Assembly: GCA_905214305.1 (NCBI GenBank)
Contig: CAJMLK010000001.1
Span: 1-64,000, forward strand
DNA length: 64,000 bases
From: an uncultured bacterium
Lineage (GTDB): Bacteria; Desulfobacterota; Desulfovibrionia; Desulfovibrionales; Desulfovibrionaceae
Direction of reading: 5' to 3'
Below are positions 27,381 through 38,917 of this stretch, piece by piece. The notes under the pieces are model-generated. The model saw only the letters and a list, made by a program, of their open reading frames with translations. It was not told the origin of the DNA and ran no database searches. Both the position numbers and the translations under genes were made by a program. Position 1 is the stretch's first letter. Each line of letters begins with the position of its first letter.

Positions 27381-29978
27381 TCAGGCGTTTTCGCCTTCAG
27401 GGCCTTCATCCGCGTCGTCATCAGCCGGGCCGTCAGCCAGACCGTCAGGCACATCAGCAGCAGGCGAAGAGGCCGCGCCAGTGGCAGCGGGAGTTGCACC
27501 CTCCACCACATCATCGTCCATCTCCTCGCTCAGATCACGGCCGGTCTGACCGCCTTCGTCCACACGGTCAAAGCCCACCACATGCGCGCCTTCGTCCAGC
27601 CGCACAAGCATGACGCCCATTGTGGCGCGACCCTTGCTGCGCACTTCGTCCAGACCGATGCGCACGATCTTGTTGGATGAAGTGAGCAGGATAAGACCAT
27701 CGTCATCACGCACGGGCATGGCGCCCACCACAGGCCCGGTCTTGCCCGTGACCTTGAAGTTGATGATGCCCTTGCCCCCGCGCGACTGCAGGCGGTACAG
27801 CTCGATACTGGTGCGCTTGCCGAAGCCGTTGGCAGAAATGGACATGATTTCCGTGGTCTGATCCGTTTCCTTCACAATGACCCCGGCCACCACAAAATCC
27901 TGCCTGCGCAGGGCTATGCCCTTGACGCCCGTGGCTACGCGGCCCATGGGGCGCACGTCCTTGCTGGGAAAACGTATGGCAATGCCGTCGGCTGTAGCCA
28001 GCACGATATGGCTGTCGTTGCGAATGGGGCGCACCACCACAAGTTCGTCGTCTTCGCGCAGGCCCACGGCCATAAGGCCGGTCTTGCGGCAACGGGCATA
28101 CAGTGAAGCCGAGGAGCGCTTGACCATGCCGCGTCTGGTGATGAAGAGGAAGTACTTGTCTTCGGCAAACTCGCGCAGGGCAAGCACAGTGGTGACCCAC
28201 TCGCCCTCTTCCAGGGGCAGCAGGTTGTTGATGTGTACGCCCTTGGCCGTACGGCTCCCTTCCGGAACCTGATGCACCTTGAGCTGGTGCATGCGGCCCT
28301 TGTTGGTGAAGAGGCACAGGAACTGATGGTTGGTGGTGCTCAAAAATTCCTGCACATAGTCGTCGTCAGAGGTGTACAGGGCGGCAATGCCCTTGCCCCC
28401 GCGTTTCTGCTGCTGGTAATTTTCAAGCCCGGTGCGCTTCATGTAGCCACGGCGCGACAGGGTAATAACCACATCCTCGTCAGGAATGAGGTCTTCAATG
28501 TCAATGTCGGTAAGAGCTTCACGCAGCACTTCGGTGCGGCGCGGTGTGACGAAGGTTTCGCGGATTTCGCGGATTTCGCGCTTGATCTCCCCGCGCAGCA
28601 CTTCGTTGTTTTCAAGGATCGAGCGGTAGAATTCGATCTTTTGCAGAAGATCCTTGTACTCGGACATAAGCTCTTCACGTTGCAGACCCGTAAGGCGCTG
28701 CAGGCGCATTTCAAGAATGGCCTTGGCCTGAAGCTCGGAAAGCTCAAAGCGCTTCATAAGGGCCGCGCGGGCTTCGTCCGGGCTGGCCGAAGCGCGAATA
28801 AGGGCCACCACCTCGTCAATATTGTCGATGGCGATGCGCAGACCTTCAAGAATATGCGCGCGGGCCTCGGCTTTTTCAAGATCATACCGGGTGCGGCGGA
28901 TGACCACCTCGCGCCTGTGGTCCACAAAGCAGGTCAGCGCGGTCTTGAGATTCAAAAGCTGCGGGCGGTTGTCCACCACGGCCAGCATGTTGATGCCGAA
29001 GCTCGATTCCAGCGGCGTGAATTTGTACAGCGCGTTGATGACGATCTCGGGAATGGTTCCGCGCTTGAGGTCGATGACAACACGGATGCCCCTGCGGTCG
29101 GATTCGTCGCGCAGGTCGGTGATGCCGTCAATTTTGCGGTCGTTGACCAGAGCCGCGATTTTTTCCACCAGAGAGGACTTGTTCAGACCGTAGGGAATTT
29201 CCCTGATGATGATGGATTGCGCGCTTTTCTTGCGGTCTTCGATTTCCATGCGACCGCGCACTTTCACCGTGCCGCGGCCGGTGTGGTAGGCGTCGTACAG
29301 CCCCTTGCCCGCGTACACATAGCCGCTGGTGGGAAAGTCCGGGCCTTTCACATGCTCCATGAGGTCGTCAATGCTGCACTGGGGATTATCCAGAAGCAGC
29401 TGCAGGGCATCGCACAGTTCGCCCAGGTTATGGGGCGGAATATTGGTAGCCATGCCCACGGCAATACCCGAACTGCCGTTGAGCAGCAGGTTGGGAACCT
29501 TGCTGGGCATAACCGTGGGTTCCTGCAAGGTATTGTCGTAGTTGGGGCGAAAATCCACCGTATTCTTGTCCAGATCGCCCAGAAATTCCTGAGCCAGTCT
29601 GGACATGCGCACTTCGGTGTAACGCATGGCCGCCGGGGCGTCGCCGTCGATGGAGCCAAAGTTGCCCTGACCGTCCACCAGAGGATCGCGCATGGAAAAA
29701 TCCTGCGCAAGACGCACCAGCGCATCATACACCGCCAAGTCGCCGTGCGGATGATACTTACCGATCACGTCACCGACGATACGGGCGGACTTTTTGTGCG
29801 GACGGTTATAGTTGTTGGCAAGCTCGTACTGCGCAAACATGATGCGCCTGTGAACGGGCTTGAGACCGTCACGGGCGTCAGGGATGGCGCGGCCGATGAT
29901 GACCGAAAGGGAATACTCCAGGTACGACTTGCGGAGTTCAGTTTCTATGCTTATCTGCGGCTGCTGCATTTCTGCCAC
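27381..29978 (-). CDS. gyrA: DNA gyrase subunit A
   Basis: This 865-residue protein has the breakage-reunion domain with the catalytic Tyr in [11 protein letters not shown]. The tower and coiled-coil region follow, then the six-bladed C-terminal DNA-wrapping domain with the GyrA box QQKRGGKGI. It ends in an acidic tail ([11 protein letters not shown]... to GENA). The quinolone-resistance region reads [13 protein letters not shown]: residue 81, equivalent to Ser83 of E. coli, is Leu (codon TTG at 29738-29736). It lies 294 bp downstream of gyrB, with a short hairpin remnant of the dispersed element between them. Confidence 0.97.
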   Translation of the reverse strand: MAEMQQPQISIETELRKSYLEYSLSVIIGRAIPDARDGLKPVHRRIMFAQYELANNYNRPHKKSARIVGDVIGKYHPHGDLAVYDALVRLAQDFSMRDPLVDGQGNFGSIDGDAPAAMRYTEVRMSRLAQEFLGDLDKNTVDFRPNYDNTLQEPTVMPSKVPNLLLNGSSGIAVGMATNIPPHNLGELCDALQLLLDNPQCSIDDLMEHVKGPDFPTSGYVYAGKGLYDAYHTGRGTVKVRGRMEIEDRKKSAQSIIIREIPYGLNKSSLVEKIAALVNDRKIDGITDLRDESDRRGIRVVIDLKRGTIPEIVINALYKFTPLESSFGINMLAVVDNRPQLLNLKTALTCFVDHRREVVIRRTRYDLEKAEARAHILEGLRIAIDNIDEVVALIRASASPDEARAALMKRFELSELQAKAILEMRLQRLTGLQREELMSEYKDLLQKIEFYRSILENNEVLRGEIKREIREIRETFVTPRRTEVLREALTDIDIEDLIPDEDVVITLSRRGYMKRTGLENYQQQKRGGKGIAALYTSDDDYVQEFLSTTNHQFLCLFTNKGRMHQLKVHQVPEGSRTAKGVHINNLLPLEEGEWVTTVLALREFAEDKYFLFITRRGMVKRSSASLYARCRKTGLMAVGLREDDELVVVRPIRNDSHIVLATADGIAIRFPSKDVRPMGRVATGVKGIALRRQDFVVAGVIVKETDQTTEIMSISANGFGKRTSIELYRLQSRGGKGIINFKVTGKTGPVVGAMPVRDDDGLILLTSSNKIVRIGLDEVRSKGRATMGVMLVRLDEGAHVVGFDRVDEGGQTGRDLSEEMDDDVVEGATPAATGAASSPAADVPDGLADGPADDDADEGPEGENA

Positions 29979-30072
29979 TGCTGGCCTCGCTGAGTAATGA
30001 TGTTGGGTGGATGCGAACAGTCTGCGACGGCTCAGAAAACACTGTTTTCTGAAAATCCGTATGGAGCCGTCC

Positions 30073-30101
30073 TAGAGCTTTTTCAAAGTGAAATTGCTCG
30101 A
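30073..30101. repeat. Solo right-arm hairpin of the dispersed element
   Basis: TAGAGCTTTTTCA and TGAAATTGCTCGA form an imperfect hairpin identical in plan to the right arm of the reference element. No left or middle part is present. It lies in the 294-bp gyrB-gyrA gap, which otherwise shows no gene. Confidence 0.6.
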
Positions 30102-30272
30102 ACTGTTCATGCCACTCCCTATAAAAGTTTATTGGGATGCCCCGGGAAAGGGTTGTTGCAGACTGCCGTGCGGCACTCCCCGGCAGGGCGCTCCTGCGGC
30201 CGCCACGCGGTCGGCAAGAGCCAACGGCGGAGCTTTCAGCCCCGCATCCCTGCTTTGCCCAAAAAACCTTTC

Positions 30273-33832
<3,560 letters not shown>

Positions 33833-33980
33833 ACATTCTTTCCTTAACTATTATTGGCAGTGTTGCTATGTTCTTATCGGCTTAAAAGCCCTGTAAAAAT
33901 TGAACTTTTTGTGGAACATCCCAACGTGTTTTTTAGGAACGCCGGTAACAGCCCAAAAGCTTTTGCCCTGATTTCAGGGG
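33833..33980. other. dnaA-dnaN intergenic region with one DnaA-box-like site
   Basis: This AT-rich 148-bp gap contains TGTGGAACA at 33910-33918, which resembles the reverse of TTATCCACA at seven of nine positions. It probably holds the dnaN promoter and could contribute to origin function. Confidence 0.4.
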
Positions 33981-35354
33981 TCAGGGTGTTTTCATTTCAA
34001 TCTCTGTTACCAGTTGGTGTACACTTTTGTTACTAACCATCAATTTCTTAATCTTATTAATGGCATATATGACTGTGCTATGGTCTCGCCCGCCAAAGGC
34101 ACGGCCCAGTTCCGGGTAGGAAAGACCAAGCTTGCGGCGACATATATACATGGATACCTGTCGTGCCAGTACGAGGTCTGGGCGGCGCTTGGCACCGAGC
34201 ACGTCTTCGGGCCGCAGGTTGAGCTTTCTGGCAACTTCGCCCAGAATTTCCCGGCAGCCGGGCATTTTTTCCGCCACCCCGGTGCGTACGATATTTTCCA
34301 TATCGGCCTGGGTGAGGTTATTGCCCTTCACGGCGCAATACGCGCCTACCTTGAGCATGAGGCCCTGCAATAGCCGGAACTGTGAGCAGCGCTGCGCCAG
34401 AAAAAGCAGCTGTTCCCGTGTCAGCGGCAAGCGCCGTTCCTTGCACATGACTTGCAGATAGCGCAGGCGGACATACAGGTCCGGCTCCATAAGTTCCACC
34501 ACAAGCCCGCTTTCAAGGCGCGAACGCAGGCGTTCGTCCAGCGCTTTCAGGGCCTGCGGCTGGCCGGAGCAGGCAAAAATCATGCGTGGTGCGGCTCTGC
34601 CTGCCTGTTCACCCGTTGGCGGGGCTTCTTCCCCTTGGGGACCGTCCGCAGAGTTTTTGTGCCCGCCGGGGCAACTGTCCATAATGGTTACAAGCTTGCG
34701 CTGCCAGTCGTCATGCCCGGCAAGGTCCTGAATATCATCAAGAACAAGGACGTCATAGCGCAGCCAGAACATTTCCGGCCTTCCCCACACGAGATGTTCA
34801 GAGCAGAAACGGGCGGCGCTGGAGCAGACCATGCGGGCGGGATCGGCAGTGCGGGACATCACTGATGTCATGGCCTGAAGAAGGCGGCTTTTGCCTGTGC
34901 CGCTGCGCCCGCAGACCAGAAAAGGGTTATAGGCCGTGGATGAAGTGTCGGCGGCCAGCTCTCTGGCTGTTGCCAGAGGAAAAGCGTTTTTGTCGTTGCA
35001 GATAAAGTCTGCGAAGGGGTCTTCCGCTGTTTCTTCCGCGGTGTTGTTGCGGCAGTCCGGTGCGGGGAAAGGGCTGACGGGCTGCGGCTGATTCCTGGCG
35101 GCAAAAGCGCCGGGGTTGGCGCTTTCGTAGACTATTCTGGGTACGGAATCTTCGTGCAGGCTCGTAAAATGTTTGTGCAGCGCATCTTCAAAGGCTGCCC
35201 GCCTGTGCTGGCTGAACCAGTCTGCAAAATACATGTGCGGAAAAACCACCCTCAGGGTGTTTTCTTCCTGGCGCAGGGTAAGGCTGTCCAGCCAGTTTTC
35301 TCCGGCTGTGGCCCTATTTTTTGCCAGTATTTCCCGCAACTCTTTTTTCAGCAT
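33981..35354 (-). CDS. dnaA: Chromosomal replication initiator DnaA
   Basis: This 457-residue protein has an N-terminal helicase-loading domain (1-75) and a linker. The AAA+ domain carries Walker A GRSGTGKSR (149-157), Walker B VLVLDDIQD (202-210) and the sensor/arginine region ALDERLRSRLESGLVVEL. The C-terminal DNA-binding domain has the DnaA signature GGRDHSTVIYAINKI. The P-loop differs from the usual GGxGLGKTHL, and a Gly/Pro-rich insertion of about 30 residues (near 230-258) sits in the AAA+ core. It is the first gene of the minus-strand dnaA-dnaN-gyrB-gyrA block, with an origin-like region upstream. Confidence 0.93.
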   Translation of the reverse strand: MLKKELREILAKNRATAGENWLDSLTLRQEENTLRVVFPHMYFADWFSQHRRAAFEDALHKHFTSLHEDSVPRIVYESANPGAFAARNQPQPVSPFPAPDCRNNTAEETAEDPFADFICNDKNAFPLATARELAADTSSTAYNPFLVCGRSGTGKSRLLQAMTSVMSRTADPARMVCSSAARFCSEHLVWGRPEMFWLRYDVLVLDDIQDLAGHDDWQRKLVTIMDSCPGGHKNSADGPQGEEAPPTGEQAGRAAPRMIFACSGQPQALKALDERLRSRLESGLVVELMEPDLYVRLRYLQVMCKERRLPLTREQLLFLAQRCSQFRLLQGLMLKVGAYCAVKGNNLTQADMENIVRTGVAEKMPGCREILGEVARKLNLRPEDVLGAKRRPDLVLARQVSMYICRRKLGLSYPELGRAFGGRDHSTVIYAINKIKKLMVSNKSVHQLVTEIEMKTP

Positions 35355-35390
35355 AATATACGTGATTCATTCGCCTCGCAGGGCGTGCCC

Positions 35391-35546
35391 TGTGGACAAA
35401 GTATCTTCCCGCAGGTTCGGCTGAGGCTCGGTTTTTTCGGCCCAGGCCGTATAGGAACAAGAGATACTCGTAGCATAAAAGTTGATTTCAAACAAGAGGG
35501 CCGCCATCCCCCGCAAATACTGCCTGCTGTGGATGCCTGTGGAAAA
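35391..35546. promoter_or_regulatory. Cluster of DnaA-box-like sites upstream of dnaA
   Basis: TGTGGACAA (35391-35399), TGTGGATGC (35528-35536) and TGTGGAAAA (35538-35546) share the TGTGGA core of the inverted DnaA box (TGTGGATAA) and have the same orientation. The last two are spaced one helical turn apart. The cluster lies directly upstream of dnaA, beside T-rich DNA and the 11-bp tandem repeat. Confidence 0.55.
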
Positions 35547-35608
35547 CACTGTGCCACAGCGCTGTCTTTTCGGATGGTTCGCGGTTTTTCGTGCTGCTGA
35601 CGGCACGC

Positions 35609-35692
35609 TTTTTTATCCTTTGGCCGGATTTGTTTTTTTGCCTCGGAATTGCCTCGGAACTGCCGCGGAATTGCCGCGGAACGGCCTCGGAA
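35609..35692. other. T-rich stretch and five 11-bp tandem repeats, candidate origin core
   Basis: A T-rich stretch (35609-35640) leads into five direct units at 35638-35648, 35649-35659, 35660-35670, 35671-35681 and 35682-35692. Two units read TTGCCTCGGAA; the others read CTGCCGCGGAA, TTGCCGCGGAA and CGGCCTCGGAA. A unit of 11 bp repeats about every helical turn. The 644-bp gap 35355-35998 has no convincing gene, and the genes on either side point away from it. Confidence 0.6.
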
Positions 35693-35998
35693 CTGTCGAG
35701 AGCAGCGGCGACGACACCGGCGGCGGCAGTTTTTTACTCCCCGCCCGGCAGGCACAGTCCTTGTCATGCCCGAAGGCATGCGCCTGCAGCCCGGTGACGG
35801 TGTCAGCATGAGCGGACGCCGGGCTTTTATCCTTGTGCATCCTGCACTGTTTCGCGCTCCTGTGACGGCGGTGGCGGCTGTTTTTGCCGTCTGCGCCACA
35901 GGACGCGCTCCAGAGGCTGCAATGATGAAAAAGGTGCGCGGGGCGGGCCTTTTACCCTTGAACTGGACAAGCTCCCTGCCCATGCGTATAAGCTCCTC

Positions 35999-37510
35999 AT
36001 GGGATCGAAGAACAAAAGACTATGGTTGGCAGGGGTCTTGCTGTTGGCGGTGCTGGGTTTTGTCGTGGCCCGTCATGTGGGATTGCCCGGTCTTACGGCT
36101 ATGAGCGGGCCGGAATCCGTGCAGGAACAGCCTGCAGTTGCGACCAGTGAAAAAACGCAGGAACACGCCGCTTCTCAGGATGGGGCTGCCCCGCAAAATC
36201 CTGACGACGATCCCGCCGGCGAACCCGATTCCTCCTCACCCTCCTCTCCTTCCAGTGAAGCAGCCAACGCAGACCATGCGGATACGGCCGCCGATGCTGC
36301 CGCTGATGCGGCGGACGCCGGGGCAGCGCCGGGCGAGGCCGTGGTGCGCGGAACCTTTGAAAAGGGCGATACCGTCAGCAAGGTTCTTGAAAATTCCGGC
36401 GGGCAGGGAACGCAGCAGTACGTCAGTGCGGCGCGTCAGGTTTTTTCCATGCGCGCCTTTCGTGAGGGGCAGCCCTATGTTGTGGTTACCGACACGGAAT
36501 CGGGCAAGGTCAAACGCTTTGAATACGAGATAGACAGCCATCATCGCCTTGTGGTGGAGGGAACAGACGCCCCCGCCGCCAGAGTAGAGCCTATTGAATA
36601 TGTTGTGCTGCTGAATTCCATTACGGGAACCATCAGCGACAATCTGTTCCAGGCCGTGGCCGATATGGGTGAAAGCCCGCAAATGGCCCTCAAGCTGGCG
36701 GATCTTTTCGGCGCGGAAATAAACTTTATCCGCGATCTGCAGCAGGGCGACTCCTTTGCCGTGCTGGTGGAAAAACGCTATCGCGAAGGTGAATACAAGG
36801 GCTATGGACGTATTCTGGCCGCCCATTTCACCAACAAGGGCAAAACCTACGAAGCCTATATTTTTCGTGAGGGCAACAGGGCCGAATATTACAACCGCAA
36901 GGGCGAAAGTCTGCGCAAGACCCTGCTTCAGGCCCCTCTGGCCTTCACGCGCATTACCTCGCGCTTTACAAACAGCCGACTGCACCCCATATTAAATTAC
37001 AGACGCGCCCACCACGGCGTGGACTACGCGGCCCCCACAGGTACTCCGGTCAAGGCCGTGGGTGACGGGCTGGTAACACAACGCGCATGGGTCGGCGGCT
37101 ATGGTAACCAGATTGTTATCAAGCATGCGGCCGGGCTGGAATCCATGTATGCGCACCTTTCAGGCTATGCACGCGGCCTTGCCAGGGGGCAGCGCGTGCG
37201 TCAGGGGCAGGTTATCGGCTTTGTGGGCAGCACTGGTCTGGCAACAGGCCCCCATCTGGATTTCCGGCTGCGCCAGAATGGAAAGTTCATCGACCCGGGC
37301 AAGGCCATCAACCCGCGCGGTGAGCCGGTGTCAAAAAAGGCCATGGCCGAATTTGAAAAGGTTGTAGCCCTTGAGCTGGCCTATCTTAATGGTGAAAAGG
37401 CTCTTTCTGAATACGAGCCGGGCAGCATAGTGCCCGAAAACCCTGTTCCCGTACCTGAAAAGCCTGTGGAAAAAGAAAAAGGCAAACCCGCCAAAAAGGG
37501 GCGGCGATGA
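35999..37510 (+). CDS. M23 (LytM-type) peptidoglycan endopeptidase, membrane anchored
   Basis: This 503-residue protein has an N-terminal membrane anchor (LWLAGVLLLAVLGFVVA), an acidic Ser/Asp/Ala-rich linker (about 45-105) and a MepM/YebA-like middle domain (EPIEYVVLLNSITGTISDNL onward). The LytM domain carries HHGVDYAAPTGTPV (metal-binding His and Asp), YAHLSGYARGL and ATGPHLDFRL. The usual final motif is HxH, but here it is HLD, so the second ligand is Asp. A Lys/Pro/Glu-rich tail ends the protein. It probably cuts peptide cross-links in the periplasm. The ribosome binding site is weak. It is the first plus-strand gene right of the origin-like region. Confidence 0.88.
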   Translation: MGSKNKRLWLAGVLLLAVLGFVVARHVGLPGLTAMSGPESVQEQPAVATSEKTQEHAASQDGAAPQNPDDDPAGEPDSSSPSSPSSEAANADHADTAADAAADAADAGAAPGEAVVRGTFEKGDTVSKVLENSGGQGTQQYVSAARQVFSMRAFREGQPYVVVTDTESGKVKRFEYEIDSHHRLVVEGTDAPAARVEPIEYVVLLNSITGTISDNLFQAVADMGESPQMALKLADLFGAEINFIRDLQQGDSFAVLVEKRYREGEYKGYGRILAAHFTNKGKTYEAYIFREGNRAEYYNRKGESLRKTLLQAPLAFTRITSRFTNSRLHPILNYRRAHHGVDYAAPTGTPVKAVGDGLVTQRAWVGGYGNQIVIKHAAGLESMYAHLSGYARGLARGQRVRQGQVIGFVGSTGLATGPHLDFRLRQNGKFIDPGKAINPRGEPVSKKAMAEFEKVVALELAYLNGEKALSEYEPGSIVPENPVPVPEKPVEKEKGKPAKKGRR

Positions 37511-37540
37511 AGTAGCGCCGCTCTCGCAAGGAGGGCCGTC

Positions 37541-37765
37541 ATGACATATTTTCAGCCACTTTCGGGACTGACACTCATAGTGCAGAATACCCCGCCCGAC
37601 ACGACGGATGTCATTACCTACGTGCCGTCTGTACTGAATGACATTACCGCCGCCATTGACCAGCTTGAATCTGCGGACAGCGCCAGCTCGTTTATGCAGA
37701 CACAGTGGCGCATGGCAGCCGCCAATATGCTGGGTATCGGGGCTGTTGTGGGCGGATGGGCATAG
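37541..37765 (+). CDS. Small uncharacterised protein
   Basis: This 74-residue protein is not recognised. It is preceded by a strong AAGGAGGGCCGTC site, uses the same GC-rich codons as its neighbours and is followed by a perfect intrinsic terminator, so it is very likely real. The sequence is amphipathic without a signal peptide and ends in a glycine-rich hydrophobic stretch (AAANMLGIGAVVGGWA). It starts 30 bp after the M23 peptidase gene and probably shares its transcript. Confidence 0.75.
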   Translation: MTYFQPLSGLTLIVQNTPPDTTDVITYVPSVLNDITAAIDQLESADSASSFMQTQWRMAAANMLGIGAVVGGWA

Positions 37766-37812
37766 GCCCGGTCGCTTTTTTATTCAAGGAATATTGAGGA
37801 TAGCACTTGTAG

Positions 37813-37850
37813 AATACGGACAAACCGTGGTGGTTTGTCCGTATTTTTTG
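37813..37850 (+). terminator. Intrinsic terminator after the small gene
   Basis: AATACGGACAAACC (37813-37826) pairs perfectly with GGTTTGTCCGTATT (37832-37845), a 14-bp stem with a five-base loop, followed by TTTTG. It ends the M23 peptidase/small protein unit. Confidence 0.9.
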
Positions 37851-37870
37851 CTTTCAGGGCATGCAGCGTT

Positions 37871-37922
37871 TAGAGCATTTCGAGTGCTAAATGTTGTGGA
37901 ACAATTTCCCTTTGAAATGATT
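37871..37922. repeat. Degenerate copy of the dispersed element
   Basis: It begins TAGAGCATTT and ends with AACAATTTCCCTTTGAAATG, the remains of the left and right arms without the middle region. Confidence 0.5.
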
Positions 37923-37939
37923 TCATTGCCTCCGTTTTG

Positions 37940-38133
37940 GACGCCTGCGCCGCGCACGGCAGAGGGGGGCCTGTCAGGGGCTGTACCCCTCCGAGGCCCC
38001 CTCTGCACTCCCCCGGACTCCCCCTCCTGAGGTTTTCAATCACCGTGCGTGGCGAGGGCTGCGCGCCGTGTGCTGCGGGAGCTTCCCTCCCTCCGGGCGG
38101 GTGATCTCCCTCCGCGCCGCGCTACGCCATCAA
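37940..38133. repeat. GC-rich repeat with conserved nested hairpin, copy 1
   Basis: It matches 43383-43584. Shared parts are CGCCTGCGC at the left, a nested hairpin (37962-38003: GGCCT/AGGCC outside, AGGGG/CCCCT inside), GAGGGCTGCGCG, GGGAGCTTCCCTCCCTCCGG and CGGGTGATCTCCCT. The two copies differ within the stems but keep pairing. No open frame is conserved. Confidence 0.65.
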
Positions 38134-38536
38134 CGAAACCCGCTTTGACTGGTTGAGCGCTTTTGCCAATGGCCGCAGTTCCGTCTGCACGGCTCACCGC
38201 CCGTTTGTCTGCGGGTTTGGGCTGTCCGTCTGGTTGCATGCGCGGGCAGAGACAACGCACTGGCAAGCCTGCGAAGCCACGTTTGCCCGCCTGCGCGCAT
38301 GAGCATGTCTTTTGGCAGCCCTGCCCTGATGTGCTGGAAAATCCCCAAGCGAATTAAGGAAAAAGAAAGGAACAATGTGGCGTCACCCGGCATGGCGCTT
38401 CATGCAGTTTACGCATGAGGGCAGCTCGTGCCGCCGGGAAAAAGGCGTGGGAACAAAGAATATTGTTCGTAAAAAAGTAAAATATTTTATAATGTTATTT
38501 AAGTAAGGAACAAAAATGAACTTTGCCTGCGTGTTC
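38134..38536. other. Non-coding DNA in the gap before nrdJ
   Basis: I see no gene here. The right part (38440-38536) is AT-rich and featureless. Confidence 0.35.
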
Positions 38537-38687
38537 TAGAACAGATTAACTTTGAAATGCTTCACATTTCAAAGTTTTCATTCAGCCCAAAAAAGCGATT
38601 TTCGGCTGAATCCACGCCACATTGTGGCGCGCTGCACTTTCGTGCAGCGTTAGAGCATTTATACTTTTTCAAAGTTAAAATGCTCTA
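38537..38687. repeat. Dispersed TA-flanked element (ATGCTTCAC subfamily), complete copy
   Basis: This 151-bp copy begins TAGAACAGATTAAC and ends TGCTCTA. The left hairpin is ACTTTGAAATG/CATTTCAAAGT, and two middle hairpins follow (CAGCC...GGCTG; CTGCA...TGCAG). The right arm is TAGAGCATTTATAC with AAAATGCTCTA. It matches 9582-9723. Confidence 0.75.
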
Positions 38688-38702
38688 ACTCGCTGGTTTT
38701 GA

Positions 38703-38745
38703 GCGCCCCGTGTTCTTTGATTATGGAACACGGGGCGCCTTTTTA
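38703..38745 (+). terminator. Strong intrinsic terminator with no gene upstream
   Basis: GCGCCCCGTGTTC (38703-38715) pairs perfectly with GAACACGGGGCGC (38726-38738), then CTTTTT follows. The nearest upstream plus-strand gene already has its own terminator at 37813-37850, so this may end an unannotated RNA. Confidence 0.75.
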
Positions 38746-38828
38746 TGAATGATTGCTTAATGATACAACTTATCAATATAAAAGAATATGAAAAACAGAT
38801 AGTTAACATATGGCTGCCCGCTGGCGAC

Positions 38829-38856
38829 TTTCATTCGGCGCACAAGCGTGTATAAT
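38829..38856 (+). promoter_or_regulatory. Possible nrdJ promoter
   Basis: TATAAT at 38851-38856 is a perfect -10 box; the matching -35 region (TTTCAT, 38829-38834) is weak. It lies about 60 bp before nrdJ. No cobalamin riboswitch or clear NrdR box is visible in the leader. Confidence 0.45.
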
Positions 38857-38917
38857 GGCCTTTGGCCCGCAGGGCCGCTTTCGCCCTTTGTAACTTCAAG
38901 AAAAGGTTTCTGCTCCC

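Noticed and set aside
35348..35983. 211-residue minus-strand open frame upstream of dnaA
   Set aside because: It translates the 11-bp tandem repeat into an Arg-rich low-complexity string and overlaps DnaA-box-like sites; no start signal.
38750..38917. Cobalamin riboswitch ahead of the B12-dependent nrdJ
   Set aside because: No B12-box or matching stem pattern was found in the leader.
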